Assembly (NCBI RefSeq): GCF_020733635.1
Contig: NZ_JAJFZL010000001.1
Location: 2,976,001 to 3,040,000 of the forward strand
Direction of reading: 5' to 3'
DNA: 64,000 nt
From: Nocardia spumae
Lineage (GTDB): Bacteria > Actinomycetota > Actinomycetes > Mycobacteriales > Mycobacteriaceae
Shown here: piece after piece, positions 18,116 to 25,554 of the stretch
Layout of the letters: each line of letters opens with the position of its first letter
Position numbering within the stretch: position 1 is the stretch's first letter
Notes under the pieces: generated by a model
The model's input: the letters and a program-made list of their open reading frames with translations, nothing else
Told to the model about the DNA's origin: nothing
Databases searched by the model: none
Program-made: the position numbers and the translations under genes

Positions 18116-18817
18116 GTGGTTTCCTCAGGCCCGGTGCACACCCTCTTCCGCGACCCCGGCATCCCCGACGGCGAAAAGTGCCGCTACACCGTCGGAACCG
18201 ACGGCCGCAGTTCGGGATTCGCACTGACCAGCGTCGTCACCCACGAGCACGGCGGCTACCGAACCCTCCTCGAGGCGACCAGCGGTGACGGCGAACTGGA
18301 GCTCACCATCGACCAGCGCTTCGGCCGGATCGACGGATTCCTGCGCGCGGAGGACTACCGCGCCGAAACCCGATCCCGAGGCGCGGTGGTGTCCCGCGAG
18401 GAGGCGCATTTCATCGACACCGTCCACCTCCCGATCGGCGGCGCACCCGCACCGTTCCCCACCGACATCATGCCGATCGTCGGCGGCATGACCCTGCTGC
18501 GTGGCCTCGACCTCACCGAGGGGACGACGCGATCCATCGACACCTGGCTGGCCTTCTCCGTGCATTGGCCCCTGGTGGCCCGAGTGGACAAACGCACCAT
18601 CGTGGAAGTCGGAGCCGGCGACATCGAATGCCGTCAGGTGCGTTTGCGTCCCAGCTTCGGTCAGGTGAACATGTTGCTGGACAGGATGATCGGCGGATTG
18701 CTGCCGCCGTTCGTGGCGCAGATCGAGCTGGAGCCACCACATCGGCTGGTGCGCTTGAGTTTTCCGACGGAGCCGGCATTGTCGGCGCCGCGTAGCGTGA
18801 TCGAGCTGGCCGGATGA
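18116..18817 (+). CDS. Uncharacterised PKS-operon protein
   Basis: The product is 233 aa from GTG 18116 behind a strong CAGGAGGTTT site, 15 bases after the papA-like stop; it ends in an ATGA overlap with the exporter gene. There is no signal peptide and no membrane segment. Short alternating hydrophobic stretches (YRTLLEATSGDGELELTI, RTIVEVGAGDIECRQVRL) suggest a mainly beta fold, with faint resemblance to beta-barrel lipid-handling proteins such as DUF3108. I recognise no catalytic motif. Its strict placement between the acyltransferase and the exporter argues for a role in making or handing over the lipid product, perhaps binding it. Confidence 0.75.
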   Translation: MVSSGPVHTLFRDPGIPDGEKCRYTVGTDGRSSGFALTSVVTHEHGGYRTLLEATSGDGELELTIDQRFGRIDGFLRAEDYRAETRSRGAVVSREEAHFIDTVHLPIGGAPAPFPTDIMPIVGGMTLLRGLDLTEGTTRSIDTWLAFSVHWPLVARVDKRTIVEVGAGDIECRQVRLRPSFGQVNMLLDRMIGGLLPPFVAQIELEPPHRLVRLSFPTEPALSAPRSVIELAG

Positions 18818-20271
18818 CGGGGGCTACCGACCGTGAACCGGTCGCCGTCGACGTCCCGGAAACCATTGAGCCGGTTTTCGATTCGCCGCCCTCCGAACTA
18901 GCGGCATGGCTGGCCTTCGCCGGCTGCCTGATCGCGGTGTTCATGCAGATGATCGACGTGACCATCGTCAACACCGCCCTGCCGAGAGTGACCACCGACC
19001 TCAGCGCTTCCCGCTCGGCGGAACTACTGGTCATCTCCGGCTATTCACTGGCCTTCGCCTGCACCTTGCTCAGCGCCGCTCGTCTCGGCGCCGTAGTCGG
19101 CCGCCGCGCCATGTTCCTCACCTCGGTGGTGGCGTTCACCGCCGCCTCGGTGTGGTGCGGAATGTGCACCGGCGCGACCGAATTGGTCGTGGCTCGCGTA
19201 GTACAGGGCGCCGCGGGCGCGGGGATGGCAGCCCAGACCATAGCCATCCTCATCGCCAGCTTCCCCCGTGAGCGCCACTCCCTGGTCTTCGCCATGTACG
19301 GCGGCGTGGCCGGCTTCGCCGGCATGCTCGGCCCCATCCTCGGCGGCGCCCTGCTGACCGTCGACATCGGCGGCTGGGGCTGGCGCACGGTCTTCCTGAT
19401 CAACCTTCCCATCGGCGTGGTGGCCTTCGCCCTCGCCTGGCGCTATTTGCGCATAGGCCGCCCGGCATCGCCCGACCGCCTCGACCTCGGCGGCGCGGCA
19501 CTGTCCGGATTCGGGCTGCTCCTGGTCGTCTACGCCCTCGCCCTGGTCCAACAACACGGCTGGCAAGCCCAGCCGATCGCCCTCGGCCTGGCGGGTGTGG
19601 TCGTGAGCGCCCTGTTCGTGGTCCACCAGATCAGGCGAGCGGCCCGCGGAGCCAGCCCCCTGATGCGCCTGGACCTGTTCTCCGACAGAGGCTTCCGAAT
19701 CGGCTCGATCCTGGTCTGCCTCTTCTTCGGCCTGTTCACCGCCTTCGTCTTCGCCGCCTCCATCACCATGCAGGACGTCCTCGGCTACACCCCCTGGCAC
19801 ACCGCCATAGTCATGACCCTGTTCGCGCTGGGCGCCGGCGCAGGCGCCATCGGCTCCCTATTCCTGGTGCGCCGGTGGGGAATTCTCGTCCTGGCGGCCG
19901 GCGTAACCCTCTACGGCGGCTGCATGGGTGCGGGCGCCGTCTACCTGTACCTGACCACTGGCGAGGTGAACGCCTTCCTCGCCGCCCCACCGTGCTTCGC
20001 GGCCGGATTCGGCGTCGGAATCTTCGCGGTCCAGGTGCAGCCGATCATGCTGTCGGGGCTCAGCGCCGACCACATGTCGGAGACGTCGGGGGTGGTCCCC
20101 ACCATCGAACAGATCGGTAACGCGTTGGGTTTGGCGGTTCTCACAACCTTGTTCTTCCGCTCCCACACTCTCGATGGGGCGATCACCATGATGCTGGCTT
20201 TGGCAGTGGTGTCGTTCGGCCTGGGCGCATTGACACTCGCCATGCCACGGCACCGAAGGAACCGGCTGTGA
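18814..20271 (+). CDS. DHA2-family MFS exporter (14 TM, EmrB/QacA type)
   Basis: The product is 485 aa; its ATG overlaps the stop of the previous gene (ATGA), so it is translationally coupled. The N-terminal helix holds IDVTIVNTALPRVTTDL, the DHA2 motif D1, followed by SGYSLAFACTLLSAARLGAVVGRR (loop 2-3) and VVQGAAGAGMAAQT. Hydrophobic segments fit fourteen helices. It would act as a proton-coupled exporter in the plasma membrane. As last gene of the PKS operon it probably secretes a precursor or product or gives self-protection, making it a second exporter for the cluster besides the MmpL. Confidence 0.88.
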   Translation: MTGATDREPVAVDVPETIEPVFDSPPSELAAWLAFAGCLIAVFMQMIDVTIVNTALPRVTTDLSASRSAELLVISGYSLAFACTLLSAARLGAVVGRRAMFLTSVVAFTAASVWCGMCTGATELVVARVVQGAAGAGMAAQTIAILIASFPRERHSLVFAMYGGVAGFAGMLGPILGGALLTVDIGGWGWRTVFLINLPIGVVAFALAWRYLRIGRPASPDRLDLGGAALSGFGLLLVVYALALVQQHGWQAQPIALGLAGVVVSALFVVHQIRRAARGASPLMRLDLFSDRGFRIGSILVCLFFGLFTAFVFAASITMQDVLGYTPWHTAIVMTLFALGAGAGAIGSLFLVRRWGILVLAAGVTLYGGCMGAGAVYLYLTTGEVNAFLAAPPCFAAGFGVGIFAVQVQPIMLSGLSADHMSETSGVVPTIEQIGNALGLAVLTTLFFRSHTLDGAITMMLALAVVSFGLGALTLAMPRHRRNRL

Positions 20272-20317
20272 CAGTGGGTCGATCGAAGCCATCTCGCATG
20301 GGTTTCCGGCTATCCCT

Positions 20318-20448
20318 TCATCGTCCGATCAATTGATGCAAGAACGGCAGCACGACACATGCTCCGTTGTCGCCCGGATAGTGCCACGCGACGCATTCCA
20401 CGCCGCCGCTGGCGAATCGAACCGTGGTCCGTCCGTTGTGGTGGTCAT
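20318..20448 (-). pseudogene. Remnant of an alpha/beta hydrolase N-terminus
   Basis: On the minus strand, after AAAGAGG and ATG at 20448, the sequence soon reads (in another frame) VRFASGGVECVAWHYPGD then NGACVV, the last Val codon ending near 20350. The intact hydrolase at 21942 has VRFRSGDTVCAAWYYRGT then NGACVI at its N-terminus. The ATG frame itself gives only about 40 unrelated residues. The rest of the hydrolase is missing: the matching frame ends at a TGA at 20318-20320. This is a truncated, frame-shifted duplicate of the neighbouring gene's 5' end, left behind the DUF1772 gene. Confidence 0.65.
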
Positions 20449-20475
20449 CAGTACCTCTTTCGCAGAGTGGATCAT

Positions 20476-20973
20476 TCAATCGAATGAGTGGGGAGCCGTA
20501 GTCGGTCCATTCCCGAACGTGAGCACGCTCAGGCAGAGGAAGGCCGCGACCGAAGCGGCGGTGCGGATTGCGTGCGCGATCTGCCAATGATCGCGCTGGA
20601 CAGCCCAATCGGGGGGTGGCGACAGCAGGTCCCACCGTCCTTCCGCGGCGGTGATCTGGACGTTGACCGCCGAGGAGATGATGAACACCGTCAGCAGGAG
20701 AAGCAGTGCGGACGATGCCCACCATCGGGCCCGGCCGGGGCGGCGAATCGTGACGATCACCAGCACGGCGGCGCACAGCGTCGCCGGGATCAGCGTCGCA
20801 CCGGCGAGCCAGGGGATGCCGATCAGATTGACCTGCGCCACACGGGTATACACCGAACCGTCGAACCGCCGCAGTTCCGCCTCGAGAACCATCAGGGTGA
20901 GGAGAACGCCCGCGTAGAGGCCGGCGAACACAGGGCCGGCGAACCTGCTGATTCCGGCGACACGCTCGAGCAT
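20476..20973 (-). CDS. DUF1772-like integral membrane protein
   Basis: The product is about 165 aa from ATG 20973; an ATG at 20991 is also in frame. It has four predicted membrane helices: GPVFAGLYAGVLLTLMVLEA, LIGIPWLAGATLIPATLCAAV, ASSALLLLLTVFIISSAVNV and a C-terminal AASVAAFLCLSVLTF. An N/Q-rich loop (VNVQITAAEGRWDLL) after helix 3 and a W-x-x-A-H-x-x-R-T motif (DHWQIAHAIRTAASV) fit DUF1772. No enzymatic role is known. It shares the ATACGAGTTA promoter element with the SDR/hydrolase pair at 21.1-22.9 kb, so it is probably co-regulated with them. Confidence 0.75.
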   Translation of the reverse strand: MLERVAGISRFAGPVFAGLYAGVLLTLMVLEAELRRFDGSVYTRVAQVNLIGIPWLAGATLIPATLCAAVLVIVTIRRPGRARWWASSALLLLLTVFIISSAVNVQITAAEGRWDLLSPPPDWAVQRDHWQIAHAIRTAASVAAFLCLSVLTFGNGPTTAPHSFD

Positions 20974-20994
20974 AGAAGCAATCGTACACATAAA

Positions 20995-21004
20995 ATACGA
21001 GTTA
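20995..21004 (-). promoter_or_regulatory. ATACGAGTTA element upstream of the DUF1772 gene
   Basis: This 10-base sequence recurs exactly at 21881-21890 in the SDR/hydrolase divergent region. It sits just upstream of the DUF1772 start in an unusually AT-rich patch (20990-21025) and is a candidate operator for one shared regulator that is not encoded nearby. Confidence 0.45.
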
Positions 21005-21106
21005 CATATTACATGTTTTGCGTATCATGTGCTGCGGTCGACGTGTGGCCGGAATCGGGTGGAAGTCGCCCTGTGTGAAACGATTCGGTGATCGCCGGGC
21101 CGTCGG

Positions 21107-21841
21107 TCAGGCGGTCAGCCCACCGTCGGCAGCGATGCTCTGGCCGGTAACCCATCGCGCGTCATGAGAGGTGAGGAAACCGACGACATCGGCGATATCC
21201 TCCGGTTCGCCGACGCGGCCCAGTGGCGTCTGCGCGACCCGCTCGAGCAGCATCTGCTTCATGGGTTGCATCGCATCGGTGTTCGTCGGTCCGGGCAATA
21301 CGCAGTTCACGGTGATTCCCCGAGGTCCCACCTCGCGGGCGAAGGAGCGGGCCAGCTGTTGTCCCGCCGCCTTGCTCGCGGAGTACAACGCGAGGGTCGG
21401 GTCGCTCGCCCTGGTGGCCGATGACGAGATGTAGACGATTCGGCCGCCGTCGCGTACCCGCTTGGCGGCCTCTCTGAATGCGACGAAGGCGGCTTGGGTG
21501 TTGGCGCCGAACGACCGCGCGTAATCCTCGTCGGACGCACTCATCATCGGACCGGCGGCGAACCCGTAAGCGTTGTGCACGAACACATCCAGCCCGCCGT
21601 ACCGGTGTTCGGCGGCATCGAACAGCGATGTCAGCTGGGCCGGATCCGATACATCCGCCTGCACTGTGGTGGCCTGTCCGTCGCGCGACTCGATCGTCGC
21701 GGCGACCTGCTCGGCGGCCTCGGCATTGCTCTTGTAGTTGATGACGACCTTCGCCCCGTCCGCGGCCAGGCGCAGAGCGATCGCCCGGCCGATGCTGCGC
21801 CCGCTGCCAGTGACAAGGGCGACGCGATCGTTGGTCCGCAT
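21107..21841 (-). CDS. Short-chain dehydrogenase/reductase
   Basis: The product is 244 aa from ATG 21841, with the classical SDR layout: cofactor-binding TGSGRSIG at about residue 11, ADVSD for the adenine ring, NAYG in place of the usual NNAG, catalytic Ser in SSSATR and Y-S-A-S-K. The C-terminal PLGRVGEPEDIADVVGFL and VTGQSIAADGG are standard for this group. It probably uses NADP(H) (VINYKSN after strand 2) to reduce a carbonyl or oxidise an alcohol. It is divergent from the hydrolase gene at 21942, with tandem TACGAGT repeats between them. Confidence 0.88.
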   Translation of the reverse strand: MRTNDRVALVTGSGRSIGRAIALRLAADGAKVVINYKSNAEAAEQVAATIESRDGQATTVQADVSDPAQLTSLFDAAEHRYGGLDVFVHNAYGFAAGPMMSASDEDYARSFGANTQAAFVAFREAAKRVRDGGRIVYISSSATRASDPTLALYSASKAAGQQLARSFAREVGPRGITVNCVLPGPTNTDAMQPMKQMLLERVAQTPLGRVGEPEDIADVVGFLTSHDARWVTGQSIAADGGLTA

Positions 21842-21865
21842 GGGATTCTCCTTCTATCGGTATTG

Positions 21866-21890
21866 TACGAGTCTGATATTATACGAGTTA
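21866..21890. promoter_or_regulatory. Tandem TACGAGT repeats in the SDR/hydrolase divergent promoter
   Basis: TACGAGT occurs at 21866-21872 and again at 21882-21888, 16 bases apart, the second inside ATACGAGTTA, which also occurs upstream of the DUF1772 gene. The region is AT-rich (TGATATTATA between the copies) and serves both the SDR (minus) and the hydrolase (plus). It is a likely repressor/activator site; an overlapping -10 box is also possible. Confidence 0.5.
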
Positions 21891-21941
21891 GATACAGTGT
21901 GGCATGCAGAGCATGACCGGACAGCGGAAGAGGGTGTCCCC

Positions 21942-22898
21942 ATGACCGAACAAGACGCATCCGAGGCCGTCGAGCGGGAGAAGGTTCGATTCCGTAGCGG
22001 CGACACTGTCTGTGCCGCTTGGTATTACCGGGGAACCAACGGTGCGTGCGTGATCATGGCCGGCGGGTTCGGTGTGCCGAAGGAGCCGGCCACCGACCAG
22101 TTCGCGAAGCGATTCAACGACGAGGGATTCGCGGTACTCGCCTTCGACTACCGCCGCGTCGGCGAGAGCGGAGGGCAGCCCCGCCTCGCCTTTTCCGCCG
22201 GAGACCAGCTCGATGATTGGCAAGCCGCGATCGACTTCGCCCGGACCCTTCCCGGCGTCGATCCGGCCAAGCTCGCGGTGTGGGCGTTCTCCGCCTCGGG
22301 CGGTCATATCTTCCGAGTTGCGGCGCGCAACCCGCAGCTCGGCGCGGCGATCGCCCAGACACCGAACCCCGATGGCCCGGCCGTGAGCCGCAACGCCATG
22401 CGCCATCAGAAGACACTCGCGATGCTGCGTTTCACCGGCCTGGGTATTCTCGACGCCCTGGGTAGCCTCGTGCGGCGGCCGCCGCGATTGGTGCCGCTCG
22501 TCGGAGAGCCCGGGACTGTCGCGATGCTCACGACGCCGGACGGAATCGATACCGGACGCGCTTTGCGTTCGCATCGGTATCCCGCCTGGGAGCAGATGAT
22601 CGCCGCCCGTACCGCGCTGCGCTTCACGCTCTATCGGCCGGGGCGCGTCGCGTCCCGCATACAGCCGCCGCTACTGGTCATGGTCTGCGATCGCGATCAG
22701 ACGTCGCTGGTCGAGCCCTCCGTGAAGGCGGCGAACCGCGCTCCGCGTGGGGAGATCGCCCGTATCCCCGGTCACCACTACGCCCCGTTCCTGGACGAAC
22801 ACGAGCGGGCCGTAGACGCGCAGTTGTCCTTCCTGCGCGGGCACCTGCTCGATCATCGAGCGGATCGGTCCGGCCTTCGTCACAGCGCTCGGAAGTGA
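21942..22898 (+). CDS. Alpha/beta hydrolase (dienelactone hydrolase/X-Pro peptidase-like)
   Basis: The start ATG 21942 follows GAAGAGGG at good spacing and gives 318 aa. The fold shows in ACVIMAGGFGVPKE, VLAFDYRRVGESGG and the nucleophile elbow WAFSASGGH, where S-x-S-x-G replaces G-x-S-x-G. The acid is in MVCDRDQTS and the base in IPGHHYAPF. Substrates of such proteins are esters, thioesters or amides; none can be assigned. The last four bases overlap the next hydrolase's GTG (GTGA), so the two are probably made together. A truncated relative of its first 30 or so residues lies at 20318-20448. Confidence 0.85.
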   Translation: MTEQDASEAVEREKVRFRSGDTVCAAWYYRGTNGACVIMAGGFGVPKEPATDQFAKRFNDEGFAVLAFDYRRVGESGGQPRLAFSAGDQLDDWQAAIDFARTLPGVDPAKLAVWAFSASGGHIFRVAARNPQLGAAIAQTPNPDGPAVSRNAMRHQKTLAMLRFTGLGILDALGSLVRRPPRLVPLVGEPGTVAMLTTPDGIDTGRALRSHRYPAWEQMIAARTALRFTLYRPGRVASRIQPPLLVMVCDRDQTSLVEPSVKAANRAPRGEIARIPGHHYAPFLDEHERAVDAQLSFLRGHLLDHRADRSGLRHSARK

Positions 22899-23791
22899 CG
22901 CCTGTGAAGCGGATCGAATTGTCCGCGGGAACCATCGATTATCGGGACACCGGCGGTGACGGCCCCGCCATCGTGCTGCTGCACGGATTGATGATGGACG
23001 CTTCGCTGTGGGACGGGCCGATCGCCGACCTGGCCGCCGGCTATCGATGTGTCGCACCGACATTGCCACTCGGCGCGCATCGGCACGGGATGCACGACGG
23101 CGCGGATCTGTCGTTGCCCGGGATAGCCAGGCTGGTTCTGGAATTCATCGGCCGCCTCGACCTGGATGATGTGACCCTCGTCGGCAATGACACCGGCGGC
23201 GCACTGGTTCAGCTCCTCATGGGCCCGCTCGCCGATGAGGATGGCGCCGCGTTCTCGGGACAGCGCATCGGCCGAGTCGTACTGGTCTCGTGCGAGGCGT
23301 TCGACAATTTTCCTCCGGGTCTCACCGGCAAGACGCTCATGCTTTCCGGCAAGCTCTCACCGCCGTTGTTCGGACTGTTCATGCGGCAGATGAGGTTTCG
23401 CATGCTCCGGCGCAGCCCGCTCGCCTTCGGATGGCTGACCAGGCGCGGCGACGCGACGGTCGCGGGGTGGATGAAGCCGGCCTCGACCCGGCCGGAGGTC
23501 CGCCGCGACGCGGTACGAATGCTGCGCGCCGCGGCGGCGGATACGAGCCTCTTGCTCGACGCGGCGAAGCAGCTGCCGAATTTCGACCGCCCCGCACTGG
23601 TGGTGTGGGCAATCGACGATCGGGTCATGCCACCCGAACACGGCAGGCGCCTCGCCGAATTGCTCCCGGTCGCAACGCTGATCGAGATAGCGGACAGTGA
23701 CACACTCATCCCGCTCGACCAACCACGGCGACTCGCGCGGGCCATCCGGGAGTTCACGCGTTCGCCCCGTGCAACCGAACCGCCGCGGTAG
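22895..23791 (+). CDS. Alpha/beta hydrolase with Asp nucleophile, no obvious catalytic His
   Basis: The product is 298 aa from GTG 22895, overlapping the upstream stop by four bases. HGLMMDASLWDGPIADL forms the oxyanion region and VGNDTGGALVQLL gives an Asp nucleophile, as in haloalkane dehalogenases and epoxide hydrolases. WAIDDRVMPPEHG carries the probable acid. Where the catalytic His should stand, the protein reads IADSDTLIPLDQP with no His. The family is widespread in actinobacteria and loosely called hydrolase; this member may use another base or act non-hydrolytically. It shares an operon with the hydrolase at 21942. Confidence 0.82.
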   Translation: MTPVKRIELSAGTIDYRDTGGDGPAIVLLHGLMMDASLWDGPIADLAAGYRCVAPTLPLGAHRHGMHDGADLSLPGIARLVLEFIGRLDLDDVTLVGNDTGGALVQLLMGPLADEDGAAFSGQRIGRVVLVSCEAFDNFPPGLTGKTLMLSGKLSPPLFGLFMRQMRFRMLRRSPLAFGWLTRRGDATVAGWMKPASTRPEVRRDAVRMLRAAAADTSLLLDAAKQLPNFDRPALVVWAIDDRVMPPEHGRRLAELLPVATLIEIADSDTLIPLDQPRRLARAIREFTRSPRATEPPR

Positions 23792-23928
23792 GCGCCGGTC
23801 GCGATGCTGGGTCACCCGACGATGAGTTTCTCGAGAACTGCGGGAAGCTCTCGAGGACTGACCGGTCCCGATCGCAACCGTCGAGTGTCGGTGGCGCTCG
23901 AGAGATTCCGGTCCGGCCCGATGGCATT

Positions 23929-24336
23929 TCACGCGGGACGCAACGGCTCGAGAACTCGCTCGACAAGGGCCGTGTCGCAATATTCGACGACCTCGGTGAG
24001 CAGGCCGTCGGCGACCGTGAACACGAAGCAGTAGACCTGGTCGTAAGCCGAGCCGCGGGTGGTGACGGCGGCACTGTGTGCCTGCACGACGACGCGATCA
24101 CCGTCGGCGTGGATGGCATCCGCCATGATGCGGTACTCGGTGAATTGAGACATCAACGGCCGAAGCAGACCGTGTAGCGCTGTCGATTTCGGCCCCCAAC
24201 TACGCGACCAGGACCAGTTTCCCGGAAAGGTCCAGCGAAATTCGTCGGCCATGGCATCGCTCAGTGCGTTGGTGTCACCCGCGGCCATGCGAGCGAAGAT
24301 GTTCTGCAGCAACGTCTTGTTGTCATCGGTATGCAC
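23929..24336 (-). CDS. SnoaL/NTF2-like protein
   Basis: About 135 aa if started at GTG 24336; an ATG at 24387 adds 17 residues but would overlap the LysR control dyad. The sequence has the NTF2-like cone pattern: LLQNIFARMAAGDTNALSDAMADEFRWTFPG, then VVVQAHSAAVTTRG and YCFVFTVADGLLTEVVEYCDT. Family members are small isomerases, cyclases or binding proteins. It is divergently transcribed from the LysR gene at 24408 and may be its target. No catalytic residues can be named with confidence. Confidence 0.8.
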   Translation of the reverse strand: MHTDDNKTLLQNIFARMAAGDTNALSDAMADEFRWTFPGNWSWSRSWGPKSTALHGLLRPLMSQFTEYRIMADAIHADGDRVVVQAHSAAVTTRGSAYDQVYCFVFTVADGLLTEVVEYCDTALVERVLEPLRPA

Positions 24337-24363
24337 GTCGACGACGCTATGGCGACCGTACCT

Positions 24364-24387
24364 ATGCGACAAGCGAGAATATCGCAT
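24364..24387. promoter_or_regulatory. LysR-type binding dyad ATGCGA-N12-TCGCAT
   Basis: ATGCGA (24364-24369) and TCGCAT (24382-24387) form a perfect 6-base inverted repeat with a 12-base spacer. A further TCGCAT follows at 24404-24409. It lies between the divergent NTF2-like and LysR genes, the usual place of an autoregulatory LysR site, about 20 bases before the LysR ATG at 24408. Confidence 0.5.
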
Positions 24388-24407
24388 CTGTGGTATCTCA
24401 TTTTCGC

Positions 24408-25328
24408 ATGGGTGAATTCAGTATCCTCGGATTGCGGGTGGTCCGCGAGGCCGCGCGATCCGGCTCCTTTTCGACCGCGGCGGAGCGGCTCGGCTATACC
24501 CAGTCCGCCGTCTCCCGCCAGATCGCGCTGATGGAGCTGGCCGCGGGGCGGGAACTGTTCGAACGCCATGCCCGCGGTGTGCGACCGACGGCCGCCGGCC
24601 GGATCGTGGTGCGGCACGCGGAGGTGGTCCTGGGTGAGCTCGACAGCGCGCGAGAACGACTCGACAGACTGGACGACCGCCCCACTACGGTGCGGGTCGG
24701 CGCTTTCTCGACTGCGATGGCGGCCTTGATTCCACGAGCGATCGCACTCACGTCCGCGCGAATTCTGCTGCGAGAGGGCACAAGTCCGCGGCTGCTCACC
24801 GCGCTCGGCCGTGGCCGACTGGACCTGGCAGTAGTCACGGCGGCAGATCCGATACCGGGCGACGTGGTGGTCGAACACGTGGTCGACGATCCGCTGCTGG
24901 TCGCGGTGGGGCCGGGCCATCGGCTGGCAGGACAGCGCAGCGTGACCCCCGAACAGTTGCGCGATGAGCGGTGGATCGCGGGTAGTTCGGAAGTCGGTGG
25001 CACCCTGCTCGGCGCCTGGCACGACCCGCATCACGACCACGACCCCGACATCGCCTTCGTGGCCCGTGATTGGTTCGCGAAACTCGGGCTGGTCGCGGCG
25101 GGAATGGGCGTGACCGTGGTTCCGGGTATCGCGGTTCCCATGCTGCCCTCCGCCGTCGCCGTGGTTCGCATCGATCACCGGGCCGCGATGCGCAGGACTG
25201 TGATGGTCCGTGGCCCGCAGATCTCGGCGGCGGCCGCCGCGTTCGTGGATGCCGTTCACGACAGTGTGGCCGGGCTGGCTATCGAGATCGGGCAGCGGAC
25301 ACGGGGTGTCGGCACGGACCCGGCGTAG
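24408..25328 (+). CDS. LysR-family transcriptional regulator
   Basis: The product is 306 aa from ATG 24408. The N-terminal winged helix is typical: LRVVREAARSGSFSTAAERL then GYTQSAVSRQIALMELAAG and LFERHARGVRPTAAG. The rest is a periplasmic-binding-like effector domain (RILLREGTSPRLLTALGRGRLDLAVV). Its binding dyad lies upstream. Likely targets are itself, the divergent NTF2-like gene and possibly the FAD oxidoreductase 226 bases downstream. The inducer is unknown. Confidence 0.9.
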   Translation: MGEFSILGLRVVREAARSGSFSTAAERLGYTQSAVSRQIALMELAAGRELFERHARGVRPTAAGRIVVRHAEVVLGELDSARERLDRLDDRPTTVRVGAFSTAMAALIPRAIALTSARILLREGTSPRLLTALGRGRLDLAVVTAADPIPGDVVVEHVVDDPLLVAVGPGHRLAGQRSVTPEQLRDERWIAGSSEVGGTLLGAWHDPHHDHDPDIAFVARDWFAKLGLVAAGMGVTVVPGIAVPMLPSAVAVVRIDHRAAMRRTVMVRGPQISAAAAAFVDAVHDSVAGLAIEIGQRTRGVGTDPA

Positions 25329-25554
25329 CGGCCGGAGCCGCGGCCCAATGTGTCCGTCACGGGTAACGGTTCACACCGCTCGGTGCTCGAGGCAGGCTCC
25401 GTCATCGGCGCGATGTGTCGTTGTCTCGGTCTGTTGCCAGGGCAGCAGGACCGAGCCGGCCGGCAGCACAAACTCCGTGACCTGCCTCACCCGCTGTCAC
25501 AGCCGCCGGGGATGCGGCGTCTCATGCCCGACACCTCATCGAACGGAGATAACA

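Noticed and set aside
23827..23960. Several CTCGAG-containing repeats (CTCGAGAAC twice) around 23.83-23.95 kb
   Set aside because: Short, irregularly spaced, partly inside the NTF2-like coding sequence; expected by chance in this base composition.
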